The notes: generated by a model not told the origin, from the sequence alone. Shown: positions 51,146-60,121, counted from the first letter of the stretch. The stretch is DNA of 64,000 nucleotides from Allobosea sp. BK604 (GCF_004341515.1 NZ_SLZF01000014.1:124001-188000); one strand, 5' to 3'. Translations and numbers: made by a program.

Positions 51146-52438
51146 ATGCCCCTCGCCAAGAATACTCTCGCCAAGAATACACTGGCCAAGAATACTCTGG
51201 CCATGAACGAAACCCTCACCATCGCCCGGCTCGGCCAGCGCGGCGATGGCATTGCCGAGACGCCGCAGGGCCAGGTCTTCGTGCCCTATGCGCTGCCGGG
51301 CGAGACCGTGCGCGCCGTGCGCGACGGCGAGCGGGCGCAACTGGTCGAGATCATCGCGCCGTCCGAATCGCGCATCGCCGCGATCTGCCCGCTCTTCACC
51401 CGCTGCGGCGGCTGCGCGGCGCAGCATATGGCGCCGGAATTCTACCGGGATTGGAAGCGCCAGCAGGTCGTGACCGCGCTGGCGCGCGCCGGAATCGAGG
51501 CGCCTGTCGCCGAACTCGTCGATGCGCATGGCGCGGGTCGCCGCCGCGTCACCTTCCATGCCCGGCGCGAGGATGCCGGCATGATCGTCGGCTTCATGGC
51601 GGCGCGCAGCCATGATCTCATCGCCGTCGATACCTGCCCGGTTCTGGCCCCCGGTCTCGAACGGGCGCCGGCTGTGGCGCAGATGCTGGCCAACCGGCTC
51701 GCCAGCTCCAACAAGCCGCTCGATATCCAGGTCACCGCGTCCGAGGCCGGGCTCGATGTCGATATCCGCGGCCATGGCCCGGCCGGCGACAAGCTGCGCA
51801 TCGCATTGACGCAGGTGGCCGAGCGGCTCGATCTGGCGCGGCTCGCCATGCATGGCGAGACCATCGTCGAGCGCCGCCCGCCGCTGCAGCGCATGGGCAA
51901 GGCCTATGTCGCGCCGGGGCCCGGCGGCTTCCTGCAGGCGACGGCGGAGGGCGAGGAGCGCCTCGCCGCGCTGGTCTGCGCCGCCATACCCAAGGCCAAG
52001 CGTGTCGCCGATCTTTTTGCCGGCTGCGGTCCGTTCAGCTTCCGGCTGGCCGAGCGCTGCCAGGTTCACGCCGTCGAGGGCGAGAAGGCGGCGATCCAGT
52101 CGCTGCTCAAGGCGGCTGGCGCGACCCAAGGCCTGAAGCCGATCACGGCCGAGCAGCGCGATCTGTTCCGCCGGCCTCTGCTGGAGCACGAAGTGAACGG
52201 CTTCGACGCCGTCGTGCTCGATCCGCCGCGCGCCGGCGCGGAGGCGCAGGTGAAGCGCATTGCCGCCTCGAAGCTTGCGGCGGTGGTCTATGTCTCCTGC
52301 GACGCCGGCTCCTTCGCCCGCGACGCGGCGCTTCTGATCGCTGGCGGATATGCGCTGGAAGGCGTCACGCCGGTCGATCAGTTCCGCTATTCCGCCCATA
52401 TCGAGCTGGTCGGCGTCTTCAGGCGTGCCAGACGATGA
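51146..52438 (+). CDS. TrmA/RlmD-type RNA 5-methyluridine methyltransferase
   Basis: 430 residues. A TRAM-like N-terminus (ETLTIARLGQRGDGIAETPQ) precedes cysteines of the 4Fe-4S cluster (CPLFTRCGGCAAQH). SAM motif VADLFAGCGPFSFRLAE, then DPPRAGAEAQ and the catalytic Cys in VYVSCDAGSFARDA. It methylates U in 23S rRNA or tRNA; the exact target is not fixed. The start at ATG 51146 (AAGG upstream) gives an N-terminal (LAKNT)3 extension made by a 15-bp tandem repeat. ATG 51203 would give a family-like N-terminus. Confidence 0.92.
   Translation: MPLAKNTLAKNTLAKNTLAMNETLTIARLGQRGDGIAETPQGQVFVPYALPGETVRAVRDGERAQLVEIIAPSESRIAAICPLFTRCGGCAAQHMAPEFYRDWKRQQVVTALARAGIEAPVAELVDAHGAGRRRVTFHARREDAGMIVGFMAARSHDLIAVDTCPVLAPGLERAPAVAQMLANRLASSNKPLDIQVTASEAGLDVDIRGHGPAGDKLRIALTQVAERLDLARLAMHGETIVERRPPLQRMGKAYVAPGPGGFLQATAEGEERLAALVCAAIPKAKRVADLFAGCGPFSFRLAERCQVHAVEGEKAAIQSLLKAAGATQGLKPITAEQRDLFRRPLLEHEVNGFDAVVLDPPRAGAEAQVKRIAASKLAAVVYVSCDAGSFARDAALLIAGGYALEGVTPVDQFRYSAHIELVGVFRRARR
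51152..51211 (+). repeat. Four 15-bp tandem repeats at the start of the methyltransferase gene
   Basis: Units start at 51152, 51167, 51182 and 51197 with consensus CTCGCCAAGAATACT. The last unit holds the alternative start ATG 51203. Units encode LAKNT. Confidence 0.9.
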
Positions 52439-52475
52439 CCAGGAAAAGTGGGTACCGGTTTTCCGTCCGGTCATC
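52434..52475. repeat. Family B palindrome across a stop codon
   Basis: GATGACC / GGTCATC ends and an inner GGAAAA / TTTTCC pair around GTGGGTACCGG. The TGA stop of the methyltransferase gene (52436-52438) lies inside the left arm. Confidence 0.75.
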
Positions 52476-52517
52476 GACGAGCAAGACCACCAGGAAGAAT
52501 TGACTGCCGGAGGCATT

Positions 52518-53924
52518 ATGAGCGCCGATATCCTCGACCGTATCGCCGGAATCATCGGCGCGAAGAACATCGTCACCGATGCCGACGACATGGTGCCCTA
52601 CTTGAAGGAATGGCGCGATCTCTTCCGCGGCAAGGCGCGCGCCGTGCTGCGCCCGGGCTCGACCGAGGAGGTCGCGGCGCTCGTCAAGCTCGCGGCCGAG
52701 ACCGGCACGCCGCTGGTGCCGCAGGGCGGCAATACCGGCCTCGTCGGCGGCCAGATCCCGGTGGCCGAGGGCCGTGAGCTGATCCTGTCGCTGCAGCGCC
52801 TCGACAAGATCCGCTCCGTCGATACCGATGGCGACACGATGATCGTCGAGGCCGGCCTCACGCTCCAGCGCGCGCAGGAAGCGGCCGAGGCGGCCGGGCG
52901 CCTGTTCCCGCTCTCGCTCGCCTCGGAGGGCACCTGCACGATCGGCGGCAATCTCGCGACCAATGCCGGCGGCACTGCAGTGATCGCCTATGGCAATGCC
53001 CGCGAGCTTTGCCTTGGGCTTGAGGTCGTGCTGGCCGATGGCCGGATCTGGAACGGGCTGCGCCAGCTGCGCAAGGACAATACCGGCTACGATCTCAAGG
53101 ACCTGTTCATCGGCGCCGAAGGCACGCTCGGCATCATCACCGCCGCGGTCTTGAAACTCTTCCCGCTGCCGGCGGCGCGCGCCACCGCCTTCCTCGCCCT
53201 GCCGGGGCCGGAGGAGGCGCTTGCGCTGCTCAATGCCGCCAAGGCGAGCGCCGGCGGCACGCTCACCACGTTCGAGCTGATGCCGCGCGTCGGCCTGGAA
53301 TTCGTGCTGCGCCATGCGCCCGGCACGCGCGACCCGCTCTCAGAGCCCTCGCCCTGGTACGTGCTGATGGAGGTCTCGGCGCAGTCGGCCTCGGGGCTGG
53401 ACGATGCCGTCGAGGCCTTCCTGGGCGATGCGCTGGAGAAGGGGCTGATCACCGACGCGGCGCTCGCCGGCTCGCTGGAGCAGCGCGGCGCCTTCTGGAA
53501 GCTGCGCGAGATGCTCTCCGAGGTGCAGCGCTTCGAGGGCGGCTCGATCAAGCACGACATCTCGGTGCCGGTGCATGCCACGCCGGAATTCCTGGCGCGC
53601 GCCATCGCCAAGGTCGAGGAGATGGTGCCCGGCTGCCGGCCGGTGGCCTTCGGCCATCTCGGCGACGGCAACATCCATTTCAACGTCAGCCAGCCGATCG
53701 GCGCCGACAAGGAGGCCTTCATCGCCCGCTGGGACGAGATCAACCACGAGGTCCACGCCATCGTCGCCGACATGCACGGCTCGATCTCGGCCGAGCACGG
53801 CATCGGCCGGCTGAAGCGCTATTTGCTGCCGGGCGTGAAGGATCCGGTCGAGCTCGACCTGATGCGCACGCTCAAGGCGACGCTCGACCCCAAGGGCATC
53901 CTGAACCCTGGGGCCGTGCTCTAA
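52518..53924 (+). CDS. FAD-binding oxidoreductase, D-2-hydroxyacid dehydrogenase type
   Basis: 468 residues, GlcD/D2HGDH family. The FAD_binding_4 domain shows PQGGNTGLVGGQIPVAEGRE, LASEGTCTIGGNLATNAGG and YGNARELCLGLEVVLADGR. The C-terminal FAD-oxidase domain has HDISVPVHATPEF, GHLGDGNIHFNV and SAEHGIGRLKRYLLPGVKD, with metal-ligand histidines. It likely oxidises D-2-hydroxyglutarate, D-lactate or glycolate. GGAGG lies before ATG 52518. Its TAA stop is the first three bases of the family B element that follows. Confidence 0.93.
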   Translation: MSADILDRIAGIIGAKNIVTDADDMVPYLKEWRDLFRGKARAVLRPGSTEEVAALVKLAAETGTPLVPQGGNTGLVGGQIPVAEGRELILSLQRLDKIRSVDTDGDTMIVEAGLTLQRAQEAAEAAGRLFPLSLASEGTCTIGGNLATNAGGTAVIAYGNARELCLGLEVVLADGRIWNGLRQLRKDNTGYDLKDLFIGAEGTLGIITAAVLKLFPLPAARATAFLALPGPEEALALLNAAKASAGGTLTTFELMPRVGLEFVLRHAPGTRDPLSEPSPWYVLMEVSAQSASGLDDAVEAFLGDALEKGLITDAALAGSLEQRGAFWKLREMLSEVQRFEGGSIKHDISVPVHATPEFLARAIAKVEEMVPGCRPVAFGHLGDGNIHFNVSQPIGADKEAFIARWDEINHEVHAIVADMHGSISAEHGIGRLKRYLLPGVKDPVELDLMRTLKATLDPKGILNPGAVL

Positions 53925-54032
53925 CGCATCGGTCCGAAAAGTGGATTGCGGTTTTCGGGAAAAGCCGATGCGAAAACAAGGAGCTGGGTCATCGGACCGG
54001 ATACGATATCCGGTCCGATGCGCTAACGCTCA
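53922..54032. repeat. Family B element with a perfect 14-bp terminal hairpin
   Basis: Left palindrome CGCATCGG ... CCGATGCG encloses AAAAGTGGATTGCGGTTTTC. The right hairpin CATCGGACCGGATA / TATCCGGTCCGATG (53990-54020) has a three-base loop. It lies between convergent genes, with stop codons touching both ends. Confidence 0.88.
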
Positions 54033-55637
54033 CGGCGTCGCGACATAACCGTCGCGGCGTGGATCGGCCGCGCCGGTCAGGCGGCCCGTAGCCGGGTCGA
54101 CCGCGACGGCCTGCATGCCGCCGACGCGCATGGTCCAGCCGGCATCGAACGGCTTGATCTCATGGCCGAGTTGCTGGAGCTGCGCGATCGTCTCCGGCGC
54201 GATCCGGTTCTCGACCTCGATCGCACGTCCGTCCCAGAGCCGGGCGCGGGGCGCCTCGATCGCCTGCTGCAGCGGCAGGCCGAAATCGAGATGCTGCACC
54301 ATGGCCTGCGCCTGCGTCTGCATGATGCCGTAGCTGCCGGGCGTTCCCAGCGCCAGCACCGGCGTGCCGTCCAATGTCGAGAGGCTGGGCGTCATGCACA
54401 TCGGCAGTTCGCTGCCGGGCTGGGAGCGGTTCGGGCTGCCGGATTGGACATCGGCCCAATACAGGAAGTTGTTGAGCGTGAGGCCCGTGCCGGGCACGAC
54501 GACGCCGCTGCCGAACGGGCTGCCGATGCTCTGCGTCACGCAGATCAGGTTGCCCTCGCGATCGGCGATCGAGAACGAGGTCGTATGCGCCGGGTCTTCG
54601 CCGGCAGGCGCTTGCGGCATCCACTGCTCGGTCGGCGCTTCGATCGGCCGGCTGTCGCGCAAGCGGGCCCGCAGCTTTTCGACCGAGGCGTCCGACAGGA
54701 GCTCGCCGAGCTTGTCCGGGTCGGGATTGTTATGGGCGATACGGATGCCGGCCGCGAGCCGGATGGCGCGATAGACGATATCGAGATGCTCGGCACCGTT
54801 CGGCTCCAGCTTGCCGAGATCGAAGCCCTCGAGAATGCGCAGCGTCAGCAGGAACTGGAAACCCTCGCAGGGCGGCGGCGGCACATGCACGCGCCGGCCG
54901 CGATAGCTGATCGCCAGCGGCTCGCGCCAGACCGGCGCGACCCTGGCGAGATCGGCCATGGCGAGCGTGCCGCCCATCGCCCTGAGATGCGCCGTGATCG
55001 TCTCGCCGAGCGCGCCGCGATAGAGATAGTCGGGCCCCTTGGCGGCGATCTCCCTGAGCGTGCCGGCGAGATCGGGCTGGCGCAGGATATGCCCGAGCGC
55101 GATGCGCTCCTCGTGTCCGGGCAGGTAGTTGCTCGCCCAATGCCCGTAGAGATCGGGCCGCTCGCGCAGCAGCGGAATCTGTTCGTTGAACTCCGTGATG
55201 CCGAACTCGGCGACCGGAAAGCCGTCCTGCGCGAGAGCTATGGCCGGCGCGAAGATCGCCTCCAGCGAGGCCTTGCCATAGCTGCGGTTGAGCTCGCACC
55301 AGCCGGCGAGATTGCCGGGCGGGGCGACGGAAAGTGCGCCGCGCTCGAGATCAGAACGTTGGCTGAAGCGCTCCAGCGGAAAGCTTTCGGGCACGCGCGG
55401 CACGAAATCGAGCACGCGCACGCGCTTCTCGGCCGCGACCCACATGATCGCGAAGCCCATGCCGCACAGGCTCGACATGAACGGCTCGACCACGTTCAGC
55501 GCCGCGGCGGTCGCCGCAGCGGCGTCGAAGGCGTTGCCGCCATTGGCCAGCAGGCGCGCGCCGGCCTGCGCCGCCAGCGGATGCGCCGCGGCGACCATGC
55601 CGTGGAGGGAACTGATCGTCGGGCGGCGGCCATGCAT
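54030..55637 (-). CDS. Gamma-glutamyltransferase family protein
   Basis: 535 residues, single-chain precursor of the Ntn-hydrolase GGT family. The N-terminal part has HGMVAAAHPLAAQAG, NGGNAFDAAAATAAALNVVEP and GMGFAIMW. The autocatalytic Thr is in PAHTTSFSIADREGNLICVT, followed by SIGSPFGSGVVVPGTGLTLNN. The C-terminal GGMQAVAVDPATGRLTGAADP is typical. No signal peptide is visible from ATG 55635-55637, so it may be cytoplasmic. It cleaves gamma-glutamyl bonds or acts as an acylase. AAGGAT lies upstream. Confidence 0.92.
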   Translation of the reverse strand: MHGRRPTISSLHGMVAAAHPLAAQAGARLLANGGNAFDAAAATAAALNVVEPFMSSLCGMGFAIMWVAAEKRVRVLDFVPRVPESFPLERFSQRSDLERGALSVAPPGNLAGWCELNRSYGKASLEAIFAPAIALAQDGFPVAEFGITEFNEQIPLLRERPDLYGHWASNYLPGHEERIALGHILRQPDLAGTLREIAAKGPDYLYRGALGETITAHLRAMGGTLAMADLARVAPVWREPLAISYRGRRVHVPPPPCEGFQFLLTLRILEGFDLGKLEPNGAEHLDIVYRAIRLAAGIRIAHNNPDPDKLGELLSDASVEKLRARLRDSRPIEAPTEQWMPQAPAGEDPAHTTSFSIADREGNLICVTQSIGSPFGSGVVVPGTGLTLNNFLYWADVQSGSPNRSQPGSELPMCMTPSLSTLDGTPVLALGTPGSYGIMQTQAQAMVQHLDFGLPLQQAIEAPRARLWDGRAIEVENRIAPETIAQLQQLGHEIKPFDAGWTMRVGGMQAVAVDPATGRLTGAADPRRDGYVATP

Positions 55638-55696
55638 CGGCTTATCCTTCGGCGGCTTCGGGCCGGGGGAGAGTAAGCGCAGCAAGGCCCTCGCCG

Positions 55697-56452
55697 CTAG
55701 AACAGGCTGCCCTGACTATCGTCGCTGCCGCCCCGCCGCGAACGCATGGCTGGCGCCCTGGCAGGACCAGGCCTTGCCTCGGCTTTCGCCGGATCGAACG
55801 GCTCCTGCACCTCGGGCCCGTCATTGGCGACCTTGTTCACCGCCGGGCTGACCGCGAGCATGTCCAGGAAATCGTCGGGCGGCGGCTTCATCAGCGAGCG
55901 GATGGCGCCGGGCGTCGCGGCCGGATCGAGCCAGGCATCGTACTGTGCCGGGTCGAGAATGACCGGGCAGCGATGGTGGACCGCCGCCATCAGGCCATTG
56001 GCCGGGCTGGTCACCATCGCGACCGTGTCGATCTCCGAGCCGTCCTGCGAATGCCAGGTTTCCCATAGCGCCGCGAAGGCGAAGAGGCCGCGATCCGGCC
56101 TGCGGAAGAGATAGGGCTGGTTCTCCTTGCCGGAGCGTTGCCACTCGTAGAAGCCGTCGACCGGCATCAGGCAGCGCCGGCGCGTCAGCGCGGCACGAAA
56201 GGACGGTTTCTCGCTGGCGCTCTCGCTGCGGATATTGATCACCAGCGGAAAATCCCTGGCGTCCTTGACCCAGCCGGGGATGAACCCCCAGCGCATCAGG
56301 ATGAATTGCCGCGCGCCCTCGTGAAGCCGGACCACAGGCACTGGTTGCGTCGGCGCGATATTGTAGCGCGGCGGAAAATTCGGCTGCTCGAGATAGTCGA
56401 GCGCCTCACGCATTGCTTGTGGGGGCAGGGTGATGGCGAAGCGTCCGCACAT
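55697..56452 (-). CDS. SOS response-associated peptidase (YedK/HMCES family)
   Basis: 251 residues. Starts MCGRFAI, so Cys2 becomes N-terminal after Met removal and can cross-link abasic sites in single-stranded DNA. Other family residues are visible: YNIAPTQPVPVVR, RWGFIPGWVKDA, NIRSESASEKPSFRAA, PVDGFYEW with the catalytic Glu, and VHHRCPVIL with the catalytic His. The last 40 residues are charged and disordered. The ATG at 56450-56452 was chosen over the upstream ATG because Cys2 is essential. Confidence 0.95.
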   Translation of the reverse strand: MCGRFAITLPPQAMREALDYLEQPNFPPRYNIAPTQPVPVVRLHEGARQFILMRWGFIPGWVKDARDFPLVINIRSESASEKPSFRAALTRRRCLMPVDGFYEWQRSGKENQPYLFRRPDRGLFAFAALWETWHSQDGSEIDTVAMVTSPANGLMAAVHHRCPVILDPAQYDAWLDPAATPGAIRSLMKPPPDDFLDMLAVSPAVNKVANDGPEVQEPFDPAKAEARPGPARAPAMRSRRGGSDDSQGSLF

Positions 56453-56557
56453 GGCGGCAGGATGTGCCAATGCTCCGCATCAAGATCAACACTTTATTGG
56501 GGTTTCCAAGACCATAGTCCCGGCGTCTCTGAGGCTTCCCGATGACCGTGCTCCGCG

Positions 56558-57040
56558 ATGAAAGCGCCCGCTATGGCCGCGGATGAATGGTCTGCTGCCG
56601 AAACGCCGCAACTCTCGACCGATTATCTCAACCGTTACGGCGAAGCCCTGATGCTGCTCGAGTTGGCGGCGATGGATTCCGAGGTCGTCGCCGAGCTCAG
56701 GACCTGGCGGGCGGTCGATTACCGCGAGCATTTCCGCCTGTCGCAGCTGCGCTGCTCGGAGGCCGCGCTGGCGGCCTATGAGGCGCTCGCACCGGGCAAT
56801 CGGCGCTCCTTCGAGGATATCTGCCAGGCGATGAACCGGCTCGTCGCCACGGTGACGGCATTGCTGGACGATGACGAGTACCGCGACGATATTCCGGCCA
56901 TTATCGAGGTCGCGAGCGCCTCGCTGCGCAGCCTGATCAGCCGCGCGACGCAGTTCATCAACGCCAATGGCCGCATCGACATGTCCGAATGCGCGCCGCG
57001 CCGCCTCCAGGACGATATCGACGCGGCTTTCGTGCACTAG
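56558..57040 (+). CDS. Helical protein, function unknown
   Basis: 160 residues, predicted all-alpha and acidic, with no membrane segment (LNRYGEALMLLELAAMDSEV, YEALAPGNRRSFEDICQAMN, IIEVASASLRSLISRATQFI). ATG 56573 is an alternative start. I recognise no family. Its TAG stop codon is the first three bases of a family A element. Divergent from the YedK gene. Confidence 0.7.
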   Translation: MKAPAMAADEWSAAETPQLSTDYLNRYGEALMLLELAAMDSEVVAELRTWRAVDYREHFRLSQLRCSEAALAAYEALAPGNRRSFEDICQAMNRLVATVTALLDDDEYRDDIPAIIEVASASLRSLISRATQFINANGRIDMSECAPRRLQDDIDAAFVH

Positions 57041-57202
57041 AAGCATTTTCGAGCGAAGTGGATGCCGGTTCGCGTGAAGAAAATGCGTCAAAACAAATAG
57101 ATAGAGCATTTTCGAGCGAAGTGGATGCGGGTTCGCGTGAAGAAAATGCGTCAAAACAAATAGATAGAGAATTTTCGCGATTAGGGGAAACGCCGAAGCT
57201 CC
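57038..57202 (+). repeat. Family A element with internal 63-bp tandem duplication
   Basis: The left 63 bp are repeated once (GCATTTTCGAGCGAAGTGGA at 57043 and again at 57106) before a degenerate right end. The first TAG is the stop codon of the preceding gene; the right end touches the tlyA stop. Confidence 0.9.
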
Positions 57203-57928
57203 TTAACGCCTCTGCCCTCCAAGCAGGAACTCGCGATTGCCGTCACCGCCGGCAACCGGCGAGGGGATCGGCCCGCTCACCCGGAAGCCGAGTTCTGCCA
57301 TCGTCGCTGCAATCTCGGCGCAGACGCGCTCATGGATGGCTTCATCGCGGACCACGCCCTTCTTGAGTGCGGCGCGCCCGGCCTCGAATTGCGGCTTGAC
57401 CAGCGCGGCGATGCAGGCCCCTGGCGCAAGCAGCGTCGCGGCGGCGGGCAGGACGAGCTTCAGCGAGATGAAGCTGACATCGATCACGGCCAGGGCCGGG
57501 GCCTCCGCCATCGAATCGGCTGGCAGAGCCCGGATGTCCTGAGCCTCCAGGCTGGTGACGCGCGGGTCGGCGCGAAGGCTGGCGTGAAGCTGCTCGCGCC
57601 CGACATCGACAGCATAGACATGGGCCGCGCCGCGCTTCAGCAGCACATCTGTGAAGCCGCCGGTCGAGGCGCCGATATCGATGCAGATCTTGCCCGTGGG
57701 GTCGAAGCCGAAGGCGTCGAGCGCCGCCGCGAGCTTCAGGCCGCCGCGCGAGACGTAAGGGTGCGGCGCTTCCGCCGTGATCTCGGCATCATCGGCGAGC
57801 ATCTCCGATGCCTTGCGAACGGCTGCGCCATTGGCCGTGACGAGCCCGGCCGCGATCGCGGCCTGGGCCCGCGCCCGGCTCTCGAACAGGCCACGTTCGA
57901 CGAGGAGCTGGTCGGCCCGGCTCTTCAT
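57203..57928 (-). CDS. tlyA: TlyA family rRNA 2'-O-methyltransferase
   Basis: 241 residues. An S4 RNA-binding domain (RADQLLVERGLFESRARAQA) is followed by an FtsJ-like methyltransferase (PYVSRGGLKLAAAL, ICIDIGASTGGFTDVLLKRG, VYAVDVGREQLH, VIDVSFISLKLVLPA, LVKPQFEAG). It methylates 16S and/or 23S rRNA ribose. It follows dxs in the same direction, as in other Alphaproteobacteria. The first base of its ATG (57928) belongs to the family A element, and no ordinary ribosome site is visible. Confidence 0.93.
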   Translation of the reverse strand: MKSRADQLLVERGLFESRARAQAAIAAGLVTANGAAVRKASEMLADDAEITAEAPHPYVSRGGLKLAAALDAFGFDPTGKICIDIGASTGGFTDVLLKRGAAHVYAVDVGREQLHASLRADPRVTSLEAQDIRALPADSMAEAPALAVIDVSFISLKLVLPAAATLLAPGACIAALVKPQFEAGRAALKKGVVRDEAIHERVCAEIAATMAELGFRVSGPIPSPVAGGDGNREFLLGGQRR

Positions 57929-58031
57929 AGAGCATTTCCGCGTTTCTCCGAATTGCGAAAATTCTCTATCCCTTTGTCTTGACGCATTTTCTTCACGCGA
58001 ACCGGTGTCCACTTCGCTCGAAAATGCTCCA
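57928..58031 (-). repeat. Family A element between dxs and tlyA
   Basis: Complete copy; on the minus strand it runs from GGAGCATTTTCGAGCGAAGT to CGCGGAAATGCTCTA. Its last A is the A of the tlyA start codon. It would be transcribed in the dxs-tlyA mRNA. Confidence 0.93.
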
Positions 58032-58046
58032 GGGGGCGAGGGCGGG

Positions 58047-59978
58047 TCAGGCCCGCTTGGCCGCAGCCGCAGCGCCGAGCGCGCCTTCGACCGAGCGCAC
58101 GATGCCGGCGGCATCGAGCCCGGCGGCGGCATACATCGCCTCGGGCTTGTCATGGTCCTGGTAGAGATCGGGCAGGGTCAGCGTGCGGATCTTCAGCCCG
58201 CTATCGAGCATGCCGGTCCGTGCCAGCAGATGCAGGACCTGGCTGCCGAAGCCGCCGATCGAGCCTTCCTCGACGGTGACCAGAACCTCGTGCTCGCGTG
58301 CGAGACGCAGGATCAGCGCCTCGTCGAGCGGCTTGGCGAAGCGGGCATCGGCGACGGTGGTCGAGAGGCCGCGCTGGCCGAGCAACTCCGCCGCCGCGAG
58401 GCATTCCGCCAGCCGCGTGCCGAGCGAGAGCAATGCGACCCGCGTGCCCTCGCGCACGATCCGGCCCTTGCCGATCGCGAGCGGCACGCCGTGCTGCGGC
58501 AGCTCGACGCCGACACCCTCGCCACGCGGATAGCGGAAGGCGATTGGCCCCTCGTCATAGGCGGCCGCGGTCGCGACCATATGGGTCAACTCGGCCTCAT
58601 CGGCCGCGGCCATCACCACCATGTCCGGCAGGCAGGCGAGATAGGCGATGTCATAGGCGCCGGCATGGGTCGCGCCATCGGCGCCGACCAGCCCGGCCCG
58701 GTCGAGCGCGAAGCGCACCGGCAGCTTCTGCAGGGCGACGTCATGGACGACCTGGTCATAGGCGCGCTGCAGGAAGGTCGAATAGATCGCGCAGAACGGC
58801 TTGAAGCCCTCGGTCGCCAGGCCGGCGGCGAAGGTTACCGCATGCTGCTCGGCGATGCCGACATCGAAGGTCCGGCTCGGGAATTCCTTGCCGAATGCGT
58901 CGAGCCCGGTGCCCGAGGGCATCGCGGCGGTGATCGCCACGATCTTCTCGTCCTCGCGTGCCGCCTTAATCAGCGCATTGCCGAAGACGCTGGTATAGCT
59001 CGGCGCGTTTGCCGGCGCCTTGGCCTGCTGGCCGGTGACCGGATCGAATTTGACGACGCCATGGTACTTGTCGGCGCTGGCCTCGGCCGGGCCGTAGCCC
59101 TTGCCCTTCTGCGTCACGACGTGGACGAGGATCGGCCCCTGCTCGGCGTCGCGGACATTGCGCAGCACTGGCAGAAGATGGTCGAGATTATGCCCGTCGA
59201 TCGGCCCGACATAGTAGAAGCCGAGCTCCTCGAACAGCGTCCCGCCGGTCCAGAAGCCGCGCGCGAATTCCTCGGTGCGGCGCGCCTTGTCCTTGAAGAA
59301 GCGCGGCAGGTGGTCGGCCAGATGCTTGGCGATCTCGCGCAGCGAGCGGTAGGTCCGGCCCGAGACGAGCCTGGCGAGATAGGCCGACATCGCGCCGGTC
59401 GGCGGCGCGATCGACATGTCATTGTCGTTGAGGATGACGATCAGGCGCGAGTCGAGCGCGCCCGCATTGTTCATCGCCTCATAGGCCATGCCGGCCGACA
59501 TCGCGCCGTCGCCGATCACCGCGACCACGTTGTTGGCCTTGCCGGCGAGGTCGCGCGCGACCGCCATGCCGAGCCCGGCCGAGATCGAGGTCGAGGAATG
59601 GGCGGCGCCGAACGGATCGTATTGGCTCTCGCTGCGCTTGGTGAAGCCCGAGAGCCCGCCCGGCTGGCGCAGCGTACGGATGCGCTCGCGCCGTTCGGTC
59701 AGGATCTTGTGCGGATAGGCCTGGTGGCCGACATCCCAGATCAGCCGGTCGCGCGGCGTGTCGAAGACATGGTGCAGCGCCACGGTGAGCTCGACCACGC
59801 CGAGGCCGGCGCCGAGATGGCCGCCGGTGACGGAGACCGCGTCGATCGTCTCGGCCCTGAGCTCGTCGGCGAGCTGGCGCAGTTGCGCATCGTCGAGCCG
59901 GCGCAGATCCGCCGGGGTCGAAACCTGATCGAGGAGAGGGGTGACGGGGCGGGGCACGATCTCGGCAACGCGTTTCAT
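58047..59978 (-). CDS. dxs: 1-deoxy-D-xylulose-5-phosphate synthase
   Basis: 643 residues. First step of the MEP isoprenoid pathway: condenses pyruvate and glyceraldehyde 3-phosphate using thiamine diphosphate. ThDP motif GDGAMSAGMAYEAMNNAG, with GGHLGAGLGVVELTVALH, WDVGHQAYPHKILTGR-like segment, HSSTSISAGLGMA, FDVGIAEQHAVTFAAGLA with the catalytic Glu, and FALDRAGLVGADGATHAGAY. ATG 59976-59978 was chosen; the frame is open upstream without family-like sequence. It lies upstream of tlyA. Confidence 0.97.
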   Translation of the reverse strand: MKRVAEIVPRPVTPLLDQVSTPADLRRLDDAQLRQLADELRAETIDAVSVTGGHLGAGLGVVELTVALHHVFDTPRDRLIWDVGHQAYPHKILTERRERIRTLRQPGGLSGFTKRSESQYDPFGAAHSSTSISAGLGMAVARDLAGKANNVVAVIGDGAMSAGMAYEAMNNAGALDSRLIVILNDNDMSIAPPTGAMSAYLARLVSGRTYRSLREIAKHLADHLPRFFKDKARRTEEFARGFWTGGTLFEELGFYYVGPIDGHNLDHLLPVLRNVRDAEQGPILVHVVTQKGKGYGPAEASADKYHGVVKFDPVTGQQAKAPANAPSYTSVFGNALIKAAREDEKIVAITAAMPSGTGLDAFGKEFPSRTFDVGIAEQHAVTFAAGLATEGFKPFCAIYSTFLQRAYDQVVHDVALQKLPVRFALDRAGLVGADGATHAGAYDIAYLACLPDMVVMAAADEAELTHMVATAAAYDEGPIAFRYPRGEGVGVELPQHGVPLAIGKGRIVREGTRVALLSLGTRLAECLAAAELLGQRGLSTTVADARFAKPLDEALILRLAREHEVLVTVEEGSIGGFGSQVLHLLARTGMLDSGLKIRTLTLPDLYQDHDKPEAMYAAAGLDAAGIVRSVEGALGAAAAAKRA

Positions 59979-60121
59979 CAAGCTGCTCAACCTCGAATAA
60001 AGCCTGCGGAGGGCGCTGGCAAACCGTAGTGATGTCGCATGGTTACGAGGCAGGAATCGGGTGGGGCCGTGCAGGAACTCATGAGACCGTCCGGGCAAGC
60101 TCGGAAACACGGATCAAGATC

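Noticed and set aside
51077..52591. Upstream extension of the cysK frame to 853 codons
   Set aside because: The extension is antisense to the RNA methyltransferase gene. AGGGAAA fixes the cysK start at 51076.
57777..60029. 750-codon open frame opposite dxs
   Set aside because: Antisense to a complete dxs; no motif, and it reads through a repeat element.
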